Positions 7,553 through 17,252 of a stretch of 64,000 nucleotides of DNA are shown here, one piece after another. The number at the start of each line of letters is the position of its first letter. Position 1 is the first letter of the stretch. A model generated the notes under the pieces. That model ran no database searches and had not been told where the DNA came from. It worked only from the letters and a program-made list of their open reading frames with translations. The DNA is from Mesorhizobium denitrificans (lineage in GTDB: Bacteria > Pseudomonadota > Alphaproteobacteria > Rhizobiales > Rhizobiaceae): contig NZ_QURN01000004.1 of NCBI RefSeq assembly GCF_003403035.1, positions 124,001 through 188,000 of the forward strand, read 5' to 3'. The translations under genes and the position numbers were made by a program.

Positions 7553-9157
7553 ATGAGAGTGATTTCGACAACCAGACGAGAATTGTTGCAGGGCGCGGCT
7601 ATGGTCGCCGCTGCCGGCTTTGCCCCTAAGCTCGCATTTGCACAGGATGCGGCACGCCGGTTGATTGTCGCAGCCGATTCAGAACCGCGCAATCTCAACC
7701 CGGCTATGATTGCATCCAACGGCGTGTTCTTCGTTTCCAGCAAAATTGTCGAGCCGTTGGCAGAAGCCTCCTATGATGGGCCAAACGGCCTCGCGCCCCG
7801 GCTCGCCGTGGGCTGGTCAGGCTCCGAAGATGGCTTGAGTGCCACCTTCAAACTGCGAAGCGGTGTCACCTGGCACGATGGAAAGCCTTTCACGTCCGCT
7901 GACGTCGCATTCTCCGCAATGCAAATCTGGAAGCCACTCCAGAACCTTGGGCGTATCGTATTCAAGGATCTTGAAAGCGTCGAAACGCCCGACGAAACAA
8001 CCGCAATTTTCCGTTTCTCAAAGCCGACGCCATTCCAGCTTGTCCGCAACGCGCTGCCTGCGCTCACCAGCGTAGTGCCGAAGCACATTTATGAGACTGG
8101 CGACATCGCTGAAAACCCGGCCAACACCGCACCCATCGGCACCGGTCCGTTCCGTTTCGGCGAACACAAGCCCGGCGAATATTACAAGCTCGTGCGCAAC
8201 GAGAACTACTGGCAGAAGGATTTGCCGAAGCTCGACGAAATTCTCTATCGCGTGCTGCCAGACCGCGCGGCGGCGGCCAACGCCATTGAGGCCGATGAAA
8301 TCCAGCTCGCCGCCTTCTCAGCAGTGCCGTTAGCTGATCTGGATCGCGTGTCCAAGATCGAGGGCATCGCTGTCGTAACCACCGGCTATGAGGCGCTGAC
8401 CTATCAGCTTATCGTTGAGATCAACCATCGCCGCAAGGAACTGGCCGACCTGAAGGTGCGCCGCGCCATCGCTCACGCAATCGACCGTGACTACGTCGTG
8501 CGCACAATATTCCTCGGCCATGCAACTGCATCCACTGGGCCGGTCCCGCGCAACGACACGCAGTTCTATACATCCGATGTGCCGTCCTATCCTTACGACG
8601 TCGCCAAGGCCAATGCCTTGCTTGACGAGGCTGGTTATCGCCGCGACACCAACGGCCGCCGCTTCAGCTTGAGGCTTTTGCCCGCGCCCTATTTCAACGA
8701 GACGAAGCAGTTCGGTGATTATCTGCGCCAGGCGCTGGCGGAAATCGGCATTGATGCGCAGCTTGTCAGCAATGACGCCGCAGGGCATCAAAAGGCCGTC
8801 TACACCGACCATGATTTCGACCTTGCCATCGCGCCTCCTGTCTTCCGTGGCGACCCGGCTATTTCCACCACCATCCTCGTGCGCAGCGGGACACCTGATG
8901 GCGTGCCGTTCTCCAATCAGGGTGGCTACGTAAATTCAGAACTGGACAATCTGATTGACCGCGCCGCCGTCACGCTGGATGAGCAAGCCCGCATCGCGCT
9001 CTATCAGGAGTTCCAGCGCAGGGTAGTTGACGATCTGCCGCTGATAAATGTGGTGGAGTGGAACTTCATCACCGTCAGCCGCTGGTCGGTCAAAAACGTG
9101 TCGAACAATCCCCGTTGGGCAGTGTCCAATTGGGCCGACACGGCGATCGATTCCTGA
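7553..9157 (+). CDS. Tat-exported peptide-type ABC transporter substrate-binding protein (SBP family 5)
   Basis: 534 residues from the ATG at 7553, which has GAAGAG two bases upstream; longer in-frame starts lack a ribosome site. The N-terminus carries a twin-arginine signal (TTRRELLQG, then a hydrophobic AAMVAAAGFAP and an AFAQ-D cleavage region), so it should reach the periplasm folded. The rest is the DppA/OppA fold: EPRNLNPAM, the SBP_bac_5 signature GVTWHDGKPFTSADVAFS, and APIGTGPFRF. It is the first gene of a five-gene importer. Ligand class (peptide, opine, glycoside or nickel) cannot be decided. Confidence 0.92.
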   Translation: MRVISTTRRELLQGAAMVAAAGFAPKLAFAQDAARRLIVAADSEPRNLNPAMIASNGVFFVSSKIVEPLAEASYDGPNGLAPRLAVGWSGSEDGLSATFKLRSGVTWHDGKPFTSADVAFSAMQIWKPLQNLGRIVFKDLESVETPDETTAIFRFSKPTPFQLVRNALPALTSVVPKHIYETGDIAENPANTAPIGTGPFRFGEHKPGEYYKLVRNENYWQKDLPKLDEILYRVLPDRAAAANAIEADEIQLAAFSAVPLADLDRVSKIEGIAVVTTGYEALTYQLIVEINHRRKELADLKVRRAIAHAIDRDYVVRTIFLGHATASTGPVPRNDTQFYTSDVPSYPYDVAKANALLDEAGYRRDTNGRRFSLRLLPAPYFNETKQFGDYLRQALAEIGIDAQLVSNDAAGHQKAVYTDHDFDLAIAPPVFRGDPAISTTILVRSGTPDGVPFSNQGGYVNSELDNLIDRAAVTLDEQARIALYQEFQRRVVDDLPLINVVEWNFITVSRWSVKNVSNNPRWAVSNWADTAIDS

Positions 9158-9182
9158 TGCTTCTGGCCTGATACGCCTGGCG

Positions 9183-10166
9183 ATGCAGCGAGCCCTTCGT
9201 CTGGTCGCACGCAGACTGCTGGGCGCAATTCCCGTACTGGCAATCGTAGTCGCCGGCACGTTCCTGCTGTTGGAACTCGCCCCCGGCGACGCGGTTGATG
9301 CCTACATCGCCTCGACCGGAGGCGACGCCACGATGATCACCGCGCTTCGCGAATCGTGGGGGCTGAACCAATCCGCGGCGGCCCGCTTCGGCCTCTTTGT
9401 TTCACGTTTGGCACACGGCGACCTCGGCTGGTCGATCAGCTTTTCACGGCCTGTGCTGGACGTCATCATGGAACGCTTGCCGCGCACCCTGCTACTCATG
9501 GGCTCCGCCACCGCGCTTTCCTTCGCGCTCGGCACTCTCCTCGGCATTATTGCAGGCGCGCGACCGGGAAGCATACGCGACCGCATCCTGTCCGCGGGTT
9601 CGCTTGCGCTCTATGCCATGCCCAGCTTCTGGCTTGGTCTTGTCCTCAGCGTCGTCTTCGCGGTGAACCTTCGCTGGTTTCCCCTCTCCGGCTTCGAAAC
9701 AATCGCATCAAGCAAGACCGGCATCAGCCGCGCGCTGGATATCGCCAGCCATCTTGCCTTGCCAGTCACTGCCCTCGGTCTGGTCTATATGGCGCTCTAC
9801 ATGCGCGTCATGCGCGCCAGCATGGCAGAGATCTGGCGTGAGGATTTCGTGCGAGCGCTCATCGCGCGTGGCTTCGGTCATTTCCGCATCGTTCGCCATG
9901 TCGCCCGCAACGCGCTGCTGCCGCTCGTCACTATGCTTGGAGTACAGGCCGCTGTCATGCTCGGCGGCTCGGTGGTCATCGAAAGCGTTTTCGCTGTTCC
10001 CGGCCTGGGTCGGCTGACACAGGAAGCCGTCGCCCAGCGCGACACGCCGCTTCTGCTCGGCATCATTCTGGTCAGCGCCGTATTCGTCATCGCCGTGAAC
10101 CTCATTGTCGATCTGCTCTACGCGTGGCTGGACCCTCGCATCGGCGCCAGCGGAGAAACGCTATGA
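9183..10166 (+). CDS. ABC transporter permease, DppB type
   Basis: 327 residues from the ATG at 9183, 25 bases after the binding-protein stop; the N-terminus MQRALRLVARRLLGAIPVL is the usual DppB first helix. About six membrane segments. Seen are the ELAPGDAVDAYI periplasmic start and the cytoplasmic EAA loop ALIARGFGHFRIVRHVARNALLP, which couples to the ATPases. Its last codons overlap the next permease by ATGA. Confidence 0.93.
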   Translation: MQRALRLVARRLLGAIPVLAIVVAGTFLLLELAPGDAVDAYIASTGGDATMITALRESWGLNQSAAARFGLFVSRLAHGDLGWSISFSRPVLDVIMERLPRTLLLMGSATALSFALGTLLGIIAGARPGSIRDRILSAGSLALYAMPSFWLGLVLSVVFAVNLRWFPLSGFETIASSKTGISRALDIASHLALPVTALGLVYMALYMRVMRASMAEIWREDFVRALIARGFGHFRIVRHVARNALLPLVTMLGVQAAVMLGGSVVIESVFAVPGLGRLTQEAVAQRDTPLLLGIILVSAVFVIAVNLIVDLLYAWLDPRIGASGETL

Positions 10167-10993
10167 CCAGTCTGCGGCGGTTTCTCTCAACAGGCGAAGC
10201 CCGCGCCGGTCTCGCAATGCTGCTGCCACTCATCGTGCTTGCCCTGCTTGCTCCGGTGCTTTTTCCGGGTGATCCCATGGCGATCGTCGGGCAACCCCTG
10301 CTGCCCCCTTTTCAGGAAAGCGCTCTGCCGCTCGGCACAGATCGCCTTGGCCGCGACGTCCTTGCTCAACTCGTTCACGGCGCGCAAACATCGCTGCTCG
10401 TGGGCCTCGCCGCCGCATTGTCGGCACTTTGCATCGGCGCGGTAATCGGCACAATCGCTGGCTTTGGTGGTCGCGTCGCTGACGAAGTTCTCATGCGCAT
10501 CACCGAAGCCTTCCAGACTGTTCCGGCGTTCCTTCTCGCGCTGGCCTTTGTCAGCGTCATCGGCCCCACGCTTGCGTCTGTTGTCTTTGCCATCGCGCTC
10601 GGCGCGTGGCCTGCTCCTGCCCGCGTTGCACGCGCAGAGGTGCTTTCTATCCGCGAAAAGGATTATGTCGCCGCCGCCCGCGTCGTCGGCAAGCGTCCGC
10701 TCGAAATTGCGTTTCGCGAAATCCTGCCAAACGCGCTGCCGCCGGTGCTCGCGCTGTCCTCTGTCATCGTTGCAAGCGCCATCCTCATCGAAGCAGCACT
10801 TTCATTTCTCGGTCTGGGGGACCCCAACCGCATCACATGGGGCGGCATGATTGCAGAAGGCCGTACCGTGCTGCGCAGCGCTTCCTATCTCTCGATCATT
10901 CCGGGCATTGCCTTGGTCGTCGCGGTGCTGGCCGTCTATCTGCTTGGCGAGGGAGCCGCCAAAGCCCGGCTCAGCAAGCGGAGCTACGCATGA
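10163..10993 (+). CDS. ABC transporter permease, DppC type
   Basis: 276 residues from the ATG at 10163, within the ATGA overlap with the preceding gene. Seen: the short DppC N-terminal segment ending in LGTDRLGRDVLAQLVHGAQTSLLVG, the hallmark of this permease class, and the EAA loop AARVVGKRPLEIAFREILPNALPPV. About six membrane helices. It forms the membrane pore together with the DppB-type partner. Its stop overlaps the next gene by ATGA. Confidence 0.93.
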   Translation: MTSLRRFLSTGEARAGLAMLLPLIVLALLAPVLFPGDPMAIVGQPLLPPFQESALPLGTDRLGRDVLAQLVHGAQTSLLVGLAAALSALCIGAVIGTIAGFGGRVADEVLMRITEAFQTVPAFLLALAFVSVIGPTLASVVFAIALGAWPAPARVARAEVLSIREKDYVAAARVVGKRPLEIAFREILPNALPPVLALSSVIVASAILIEAALSFLGLGDPNRITWGGMIAEGRTVLRSASYLSIIPGIALVVAVLAVYLLGEGAAKARLSKRSYA

Positions 10994-11772
10994 CTCCGCT
11001 GCTCGAAATCACCAAGCTGACCGTCAGCTATGACGGCACAACCCCCGCGCTGCACGAAGCCAATCTCACCGTCGCCGCTGGTGAACGCGTCGGCCTGATC
11101 GGCGAAAGCGGATCCGGCAAAAGCACGCTCGCATTGGCCATCGCTGGTCTGCTTCCGCGTACCGCTCGCGTCTCCGGTTCCATCCGCTGGCAGCAGACCG
11201 ACACTGTGCCGCGCAAGGGCACCGATATCGGTTACGTATTTCAAGACCCCGCCGGTAGTCTTGATCCCGTTATGCGCATCGGCGCGCAGCTTGCGGAAAT
11301 CCTCCGCGTTCTTCGCGGCAAACAATCTCAACTCGACGTCCCGGAACTGCTCGCGCGCGTTGGTTTCCCCGATCCTGAAATCATTGCCGCCCGCTATCCG
11401 CACCAACTCTCCGGCGGACAAAAGCAGCGCGTTGCAATCGCCTGCGCACTTGCAGGTCAGCCCCGTCTTCTCATCGCGGACGAAGCCACGAGCGCGCTCG
11501 ACACCATCGTTCAGGCTGGCATCGTGCGACTGCTTAGCCGACTCACAGCAGATACCGGATCAAGCCTGCTCTTCATCACGCATGACCTCGCGCTCGCCAG
11601 CACACTCGCCGACCGCCTCGTCGTCATGCGCAATGGCCGCATACTCGAAGCTGGCACGCCGCGCGAAATCATCGAACACCCGCGCCATCCTTATGTCGCC
11701 AGCCTCGTCGCTTCGCATCTCGCGCTTGAAGGCCCCACCCTTCTCGAAACACAGCGCGAGCCTGCGCAATGA
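10990..11772 (+). CDS. ABC transporter ATP-binding protein, DppD type
   Basis: 260 residues. Walker A GESGSGKST at residues 38-46, Q-loop YVFQDPAGSLDP, signature LSGGQKQR, Walker B LLIADEATSALD and switch histidine in FITHDLALA. It powers peptide-type uptake with the following ATPase. It lacks the long C-terminal oligopeptide/dipeptide extension and Fe-S cysteines of some DppD proteins, so it is on the short side. The start is fixed by the ATGA overlap with the permease. Confidence 0.93.
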   Translation: MTPLLEITKLTVSYDGTTPALHEANLTVAAGERVGLIGESGSGKSTLALAIAGLLPRTARVSGSIRWQQTDTVPRKGTDIGYVFQDPAGSLDPVMRIGAQLAEILRVLRGKQSQLDVPELLARVGFPDPEIIAARYPHQLSGGQKQRVAIACALAGQPRLLIADEATSALDTIVQAGIVRLLSRLTADTGSSLLFITHDLALASTLADRLVVMRNGRILEAGTPREIIEHPRHPYVASLVASHLALEGPTLLETQREPAQ

Positions 11773-12545
11773 CCGCGCCGCTTCTTTCGGTTCACGACCT
11801 CGCCAAATCCTTCGGCGGCACTCGTGCCGTGGATAAAGTCTCGTTCGATCTTGCAGCAGGCGAAACACTTGCACTTGCCGGGCTATCCGGCAGCGGTAAA
11901 TCGACCGTCGCGCGCATGGTCATGCGCCTCATCGAGCCGGACGCCGGTCGCATCGACTTCATGGGCGAAGACCTCACGCGCCATAGCGGTAGCGCATTGC
12001 GCGCCCGCCGCCGCCACATCCAGATGGTCTTTCAGGACACCAATTCCTCTTTTAACCCGCGCGCCACCGTCGCGTCTGCCCTGCTCGATCCGCTCAACAC
12101 GTTCGACATCCTGCCCAAACCGCAGCGCGCGCATGAAGTCCGCCATCTGCTCGAACGCGTCGGCCTCTCTCCCGGCTTATTCGACCGCTCCATTCACGAA
12201 CTCTCCGGCGGCCAGCGCCAACGCGTCGCCATCGCCCGTGCCCTTGCCAGCCGTCCCGCGCTGATCGTGTTGGATGAAGCGCTCTCTGCCGTAGACGCCT
12301 CCATCCGCATCGACCTTCTGGAATTGCTGCTCGATCTCCAGCGCGAGCAAGGCATCAGCTATCTGTTCATCGCGCATGATCTCGGCATGATCCGCGCCAT
12401 CGCGCACCGCACCGCCATTCTGGACGCGGGACGTATCGCGGAGATTGGCCCCACGCAGAGCATCATTGCCGCCCCTCAAACGCAGATCGGCCAGCAACTT
12501 GTTGCGGCCGCTCCGCGTCTGTTCCACGTAGCTGACCAGCCCTAA
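11769..12545 (+). CDS. ABC transporter ATP-binding protein, DppF type
   Basis: 258 residues. Walker [10 protein letters not shown] at 38-46, Q-loop [13 protein letters not shown] (the SFNPR form is usual for DppF), signature [15 protein letters not shown], Walker [13 protein letters not shown] and FIAHDLGMI. It completes the five-gene importer (binding protein, two permeases, two ATPases), all joined by four-base overlaps apart from the first junction. Its stop overlaps the convergent DMT transporter stop by four bases. Confidence 0.93.
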   Translation: MTAPLLSVHDLAKSFGGTRAVDKVSFDLAAGETLALAGLSGSGKSTVARMVMRLIEPDAGRIDFMGEDLTRHSGSALRARRRHIQMVFQDTNSSFNPRATVASALLDPLNTFDILPKPQRAHEVRHLLERVGLSPGLFDRSIHELSGGQRQRVAIARALASRPALIVLDEALSAVDASIRIDLLELLLDLQREQGISYLFIAHDLGMIRAIAHRTAILDAGRIAEIGPTQSIIAAPQTQIGQQLVAAAPRLFHVADQP

Positions 12546-13444
12546 GCTCTGGCCCGGCTCAGATTGGCAATCGCAACGCCCCCCATCGCCAGCACACCAC
12601 CGATAATTCCCAGCGTCGTCGGCACTTCACCAAGCCACACAAAGCCAAGCGCGGTCGAAACTGGCGGAATGCAATAAAGATAGTTGCTTGCCCGGCTTGC
12701 CGGTAGGCGAGACAGCGCAACCGCCCAGCTCGCATAGGCAACGAGGCTTGGAATGAACCCAAGATACAGCGCCGCGCCAAGAGCCTGCGAGCTTGCAGCC
12801 TGCGCCTCAAAAATCGCATTCGGCAGAAATGGTGACAGCACAGCCGCGCCCAGTATCATGTTCCACGCGGCAATCGTCAGCGGCTGATGGTTCTTGAACA
12901 GTGGCTTCTGCACAATCGTCGAAGTCGCCGCACACAGCGCACCTCCAAGAATAAGCAAAGCGCCGCGATCAATACTCATGCCGCCGCCCTCACCCAGCGC
13001 GATCAGCCCAATCCCGCCGAACGAAACAAACGTCCCTACCCATGCCAACACCGGAAACCGCTCGCCCAGCAGCACCATAGCCATCGCCGCCGTGATAATC
13101 GGGGCGACATTGATGATGAAGCTTGCCGCGCCGGCGGATACGGTCATCTCGCCCATATTCAGCAATATCGTGTAGCCGCCCACGAAGAACACACCGCCAT
13201 AAAGAAATCGCCACATCTCCCCGCGCGCTGGCAAAGCGGGCCGCGTGACCAGCAGATAAATCGCAGCCGGCACGGCCGCTATTGCAAAACGCATCGCGCC
13301 CAACTCTCCTGGCCCAAACCCATGCAGACCCGCCCGTATCGCTGGAAACGCCGACGCCCAGGCCAAAATCGTGATGCCAACTGCGGCGACCGTAACCGTT
13401 CCGCCCATCGCGGCATTCCTTTCAATGCAAACTGAGGTGCTCAT
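12542..13444 (-). CDS. DMT-family (EamA) metabolite exporter
   Basis: 300 residues from the ATG at 13444, with AAGGAG seven bases upstream; a longer frame to 13717 is antisense to the regulator and rejected. Ten predicted helices in two EamA repeats, with the typical ILAWASAFPAIRAGL in the first and GFIPSLVAYASWAVALSRL in the second. Such proteins usually export amino acids or other metabolites; the substrate is unknown. It is divergently transcribed from a LysR regulator, which probably controls it. Confidence 0.88.
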   Translation of the reverse strand: MSTSVCIERNAAMGGTVTVAAVGITILAWASAFPAIRAGLHGFGPGELGAMRFAIAAVPAAIYLLVTRPALPARGEMWRFLYGGVFFVGGYTILLNMGEMTVSAGAASFIINVAPIITAAMAMVLLGERFPVLAWVGTFVSFGGIGLIALGEGGGMSIDRGALLILGGALCAATSTIVQKPLFKNHQPLTIAAWNMILGAAVLSPFLPNAIFEAQAASSQALGAALYLGFIPSLVAYASWAVALSRLPASRASNYLYCIPPVSTALGFVWLGEVPTTLGIIGGVLAMGGVAIANLSRARA

Positions 13445-13525
13445 TCTTTCGCTCCTTCTGTTGCTCATGAAATGTACCTTGCGAGACGCATTGACAAACG
13501 AATGAATCGAGCATGAGCTGTGAGC

Positions 13526-14455
13526 ATGGATCACAGCTCCAAGAATTTGCCTCCGCTTGAGTCCCTGCGGGCCTTCGAGGCTGCAGCACGGCTCGGCTCT
13601 TTCTCGTCCGCCGCCGAACAGCTTCATTTGACGCACGGCGCGGTCAGCAGACAGGTATCGAAGCTGGAGCAATGGCTCGGCTTCAAAGTCTTTGAGCGCA
13701 AAGCGCGCGGCGTTCAACTCACTCTTGAAGGTAACCGCCTCTTTATTCGCACTTCGGAGGCTTTTGCGCTCATCGCAGACAACACCGATCGGTGGAGCGA
13801 GCCGCGCGGCTCGACAATCGTCCGCCTGGCCACCATTCCGTCCGTCGCGGGGCTTTGGCTCATTCCAAGGCTACACGCTCTGGAAGCAGGTCCTCCCCGG
13901 CTTCGCATTATCCTCAACGTCGACATTCATCAGAACGACCTCACCGAGGAGGCGATAGACCTCTCCGTGCGCTGCGGACGAGGCGGCATAGCCGGGCGTG
14001 TATCCGTCAAACTGTTTGAGGAAAAATGCTTTCCCATCGCCTCACCTGAGCTCGCCCGCGAGATTGGCGCGGATGGCAACGCAAAGCGGACGCTGGACTA
14101 TCCTTTGATCCACGATTCCGATGCGTCTGCGTGGCGCGCATGGCTCGGCGCGCACGGGTTGGACTACGTGCCGCGCGCACAGGACCGCCGTTTTGAAGAC
14201 TACAACCTCGTGTTGGACGCAGCCGCCAATGGCCTGGGCATCGCCCTCGCGCGCCCCCCTCTCGCACTCGCTCAGATCGAATCGGGTCGGCTCGCCTGTG
14301 TTGACAGCCGCTCGGTCGCCAATCCGGTATCCTACTGGATGGATCGGCCCATCGGGCCCGTTCGGCCTGCCGCAGAGACGTTGGCGCAGCGCATCGCCCA
14401 AGCTGCAGAGCTGGACCGATCAAAACTGCAGGCTTTCCTTCGCGATCCCATCTGA
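13526..14455 (+). CDS. LysR-family transcriptional regulator (GcvA-like)
   Basis: About 310 residues. N-terminal winged helix-turn-helix LESLRAFEAAARLGSFSSAAEQLHLTHGAVSRQVSKLE, then an effector-binding domain. The PPLESLRAFEAAARLGSFSSAAEQL start and the D..HQNDLTEEAIDLSVRCG segment match the GcvA subgroup. I chose the ATG at 13526; a GTG at 13520 (MSM...) is equally possible. It sits 80 bases from the divergent EamA exporter, a common LysR regulator-target pair. Confidence 0.9.
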   Translation: MDHSSKNLPPLESLRAFEAAARLGSFSSAAEQLHLTHGAVSRQVSKLEQWLGFKVFERKARGVQLTLEGNRLFIRTSEAFALIADNTDRWSEPRGSTIVRLATIPSVAGLWLIPRLHALEAGPPRLRIILNVDIHQNDLTEEAIDLSVRCGRGGIAGRVSVKLFEEKCFPIASPELAREIGADGNAKRTLDYPLIHDSDASAWRAWLGAHGLDYVPRAQDRRFEDYNLVLDAAANGLGIALARPPLALAQIESGRLACVDSRSVANPVSYWMDRPIGPVRPAAETLAQRIAQAAELDRSKLQAFLRDPI

Positions 14456-14493
14456 ACGCCTTGCGTCCCGAAAATTAGGTGATACCCAGAGGC

Positions 14494-15519
14494 ATGGCGC
14501 AGAAAAAGGCTCACGAAGTTGACGGGTGGCTGTCCCGACCCGACACTTCGAAATCGATCATCCTCTTTTACGGCCCTGATCACGGGCTGGTTTCGGAGCG
14601 GGCAAGCCGTTTCGTGAAACAAACCGGCCTGCCTCTCGACGATCCTTTCACCGTCGTGCGTCTCGACGCAACGGAGGCCGACGAAGGCGGTAAGCTCTCT
14701 TCCGAGGCGAACACAGTTTCGATGTTTGCCGAGAAGCGCCTTCTCTGGGTCCGCAACGCTCAAGCCCAGAAGGGTTTGGCCGACGAGATCAAGGCTCTCT
14801 GTGCGGCACCGCCCGAAGCCACCATCATCGTCGTTGAGGCCGGTGACCTGAAAAAAGGCGCGCCCCTGCGCTCCGCTGTCGAAACGTCCGATAGATCAAT
14901 CGCACTGCCCTGCTATGCGGATGCCGAGCGTGACATCGACGCTCTGATCGACGAAATGCTGGGCCTGCCCATTTCGATGGAAGCGCGCACCGCGCTTCGC
15001 CGCAATCTTGGCGGTGACCGGCTCGCAACGCGCGCTGAGCTCGAAAAGCTCGCGCTGTATGCGCGGGGCAAAGACCGCATTGAGCTTACCGATATTCAGG
15101 AGCTTACCGGCGACGTCGCGGAGCTATCATTGGACGACGCCGTTGACGCGATCCTTGAGGGCAAGCTTGAAGTATTCGACCGACTATACCAGCGTTATGC
15201 GCGCTCTGGTTCGCCCGTGTTTCTGCTTGCAAACGCAATGATGCGTCAACTGCAGACGCTCCGCGTCCTTCGCGCTGAACTCGATTTGGGCAGGCGCAGC
15301 GCTTCCGAAATCATCGCAGGGGCCCGTCCACCCATATTTTTCAGCAGAAAGCGCACTGTCGAAAACGCCGTGCGCAAATGGGCATTGCCTTCCATCGACC
15401 GCGCTCTAGAGCGCCTTCAATATGCGATCTTGGAAACGCGCCGCCGCCCGGATCTTGCGCAAGCAATCGTCAATCGAGCTATGACAGCGTTAGCCGCCGA
15501 AGCTGCTCGCAGCCGATAA
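14494..15519 (+). CDS. holA: DNA polymerase III subunit delta
   Basis: 341 residues from the ATG at 14494 with AGAGG just upstream (an in-frame ATG at 14479 would add five residues). The delta subunit opens the beta sliding clamp within the clamp-loader complex. Seen: ILFYGPDHGLVSERA, the central TIIVVEAGDLKKGAPLR, the AAA+ lid region NLGGDRLATRAELEKLALYA, and the C-terminal collar helices VFLLANAMMRQLQTL. It converges with parB, with 34 bases between the stops. Confidence 0.92.
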   Translation: MAQKKAHEVDGWLSRPDTSKSIILFYGPDHGLVSERASRFVKQTGLPLDDPFTVVRLDATEADEGGKLSSEANTVSMFAEKRLLWVRNAQAQKGLADEIKALCAAPPEATIIVVEAGDLKKGAPLRSAVETSDRSIALPCYADAERDIDALIDEMLGLPISMEARTALRRNLGGDRLATRAELEKLALYARGKDRIELTDIQELTGDVAELSLDDAVDAILEGKLEVFDRLYQRYARSGSPVFLLANAMMRQLQTLRVLRAELDLGRRSASEIIAGARPPIFFSRKRTVENAVRKWALPSIDRALERLQYAILETRRRPDLAQAIVNRAMTALAAEAARSR

Positions 15520-15553
15520 TTATCCGGCTAATTTTACTAAATTTGCCGGCAAT

Positions 15554-16441
15554 TTAATGTTGCAAACGCCTGCAAAGTGCGTCCAGTTGATCAAGGGTTT
15601 TATAGTGGATGCGCACTTCTCCGCCGCCGCCCTTCTCCTTGTGATTGATCGAGACGTTCAACCCGGAAACATCCGAAAGCAGCTTTTCCAGGGCGCGCGT
15701 ATCCGGGTCTTTTTCGACCGGAACCCGCTGCTTGGCGACGGGAGCCTCGTTACGCTCCGATGCAGGCATTTGCGCCAGCGCTTCGGCCTGACGAACCGAA
15801 AGCCCCTCCTCGACAATGCGCTTCGCCAGCCAGGCAGGGTCTTCCGCCGTAACAAGAGTCCGGGCATGACCCGCCGAAAGCACGCCGTCCACCAGCATGT
15901 CGCGAATAACGTTCGGCAGTTTCAGCAGCCGCAGCGTGTTCGCCACATGGCTACGGCTCTTGCCGATTACCTGGCCGAGGTCAGCCTGCGTATATCCGTG
16001 CTCATCGATCAGCTGTTGATAACCAGCCGCTTCCTCGACTGGATTCAAGTCCGCGCGCTGCACGTTTTCGATGATCGCGAGTTCCAGCGCCGTGCGGTCA
16101 TTCACCTCGCGCACGATCACCGGGATCGTCACCAGACCTGCTCGCTGCGAAGCCCGCCAGCGGCGCTCACCCGCGATAATCTCAAAGCGATCTGTGCCTT
16201 GAACCGGGCGCACGACAACCGGCTGCACAACACCATGTTCCCGAATCGACTGAGCCAGATCGACCAGATCATCTTCGCCAAATGACCGACGAGGATTTCG
16301 CGGATTCGGCGAAACCAGCTCGATTGGCACCGTGCCGTCAGCCCTCACCGCCGGCGTGGCGGGAGCCGATGGCTTATCCATTTCGCCGATAAGCGCTGCC
16401 AAGCCGCGCCCGAGGCGCTTTTTTGTCGGATCTTCATTCAT
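15554..16441 (-). CDS. parB: Chromosome-partitioning protein ParB
   Basis: 295 residues. The N-terminus KKRLGRGLAALIGE contains the ParA-activating basic segment. Next comes the CTP-binding ParB/Srx domain (ELVSPNPRNPRRSF, then GERRWRASQRAGL), then the helix-turn-helix (YTQADLGQVIGKSRSHVANTLRLL) and a C-terminal dimerisation domain. ParB loads at parS sites and slides as a CTP-dependent clamp; five parS-like sequences lie within 14 kb (see findings). It follows parA by 17 bases, one operon with rsmG and mnmG. Confidence 0.97.
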   Translation of the reverse strand: MNEDPTKKRLGRGLAALIGEMDKPSAPATPAVRADGTVPIELVSPNPRNPRRSFGEDDLVDLAQSIREHGVVQPVVVRPVQGTDRFEIIAGERRWRASQRAGLVTIPVIVREVNDRTALELAIIENVQRADLNPVEEAAGYQQLIDEHGYTQADLGQVIGKSRSHVANTLRLLKLPNVIRDMLVDGVLSAGHARTLVTAEDPAWLAKRIVEEGLSVRQAEALAQMPASERNEAPVAKQRVPVEKDPDTRALEKLLSDVSGLNVSINHKEKGGGGEVRIHYKTLDQLDALCRRLQH

Positions 16442-16458
16442 AGTCAGAATTTCCTGTC

Positions 16459-17250
16459 TTACGCGGCCTTCAAACGCCGTTCACGGCGAATGACTTCGGA
16501 TGCAAGCTGCAAATAAGCCTGACTCCCGGTTGATTTCAGATCGTACAAAATTGCTGGTTTGCCGTGCGATGGCGCTTCAGAAACCCGAACGTTGCGCGGG
16601 ATAACGGTTTGATACACCGTATCGCCCATATTCGCCCGAACATCCTCAACCACTTGATTCGCAAGGTTATTTCGACCGTCGAACATCGTCATAACGATGC
16701 CCTGTATGGTTAGCGCCGGGTTAATGGACCCGCGCACCTGATCGACTGTCTGCAAAAGCTGGCTCAAGCCCTCAAGTGCGAAAAACTCACACTGCAAAGG
16801 TACCAAAACCGAATCTGCCGCCGCCATGGAGTTCAAGGTAAGCAAATTCAGCGACGGCGGGCAGTCGATCAATATATATGTATATGCATTCGGTGACTGA
16901 TTCCTCAGCGCGTTCCGCAGCCGCAATACTCTGTCGGGCGCAGCCGCTATTTCCATCTCGAGGCCAAGCAAATCGAGCGTAGACGGCACGATAGATAGCC
17001 CCGGCACCGCCGTTTCGACCACTGCGTCCTCTAGCGACGAGTCGCCGGTCAAGACATCGTATGACGACCGCTCGCGATCACGCCGATCGACACCAAGGCC
17101 GGTGCTGGCATTGCCCTGCGGGTCAATATCAACGATCAAAACGCGCTCACCAATTGCGGCAAGGGCTGTTGCAAGGTTGATAGCGGTCGTCGTCTTGCCG
17201 ACCCCGCCTTTCTGATTTGCAACAGTGATTATTCTAGTTCCGCCACTCAT
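16459..17250 (-). CDS. parA: Chromosome-partitioning ATPase ParA
   Basis: 263 residues; deviant Walker A KGGVGKTTT (lysines 14 and 19), then DIDPQGNASTGLGV and IDCPPSLNLLTLNSM (Walker B-like). This is the Soj/ParA type without an N-terminal regulatory helix-turn-helix. It binds DNA non-specifically as an ATP dimer and pulls ParB-parS complexes apart. The gene starts two bases after the rsmG stop, within the mnmG-rsmG-parA-parB operon typical of origin regions. Confidence 0.97.
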   Translation of the reverse strand: MSGGTRIITVANQKGGVGKTTTAINLATALAAIGERVLIVDIDPQGNASTGLGVDRRDRERSSYDVLTGDSSLEDAVVETAVPGLSIVPSTLDLLGLEMEIAAAPDRVLRLRNALRNQSPNAYTYILIDCPPSLNLLTLNSMAAADSVLVPLQCEFFALEGLSQLLQTVDQVRGSINPALTIQGIVMTMFDGRNNLANQVVEDVRANMGDTVYQTVIPRNVRVSEAPSHGKPAILYDLKSTGSQAYLQLASEVIRRERRLKAA

Positions 17251-17252
17251 TT

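Noticed and set aside
9399-9412. GTTTCACGTTTGGC, a possible parS site
   Set aside because: Only the left half matches; four of the last five bases differ from the palindrome.
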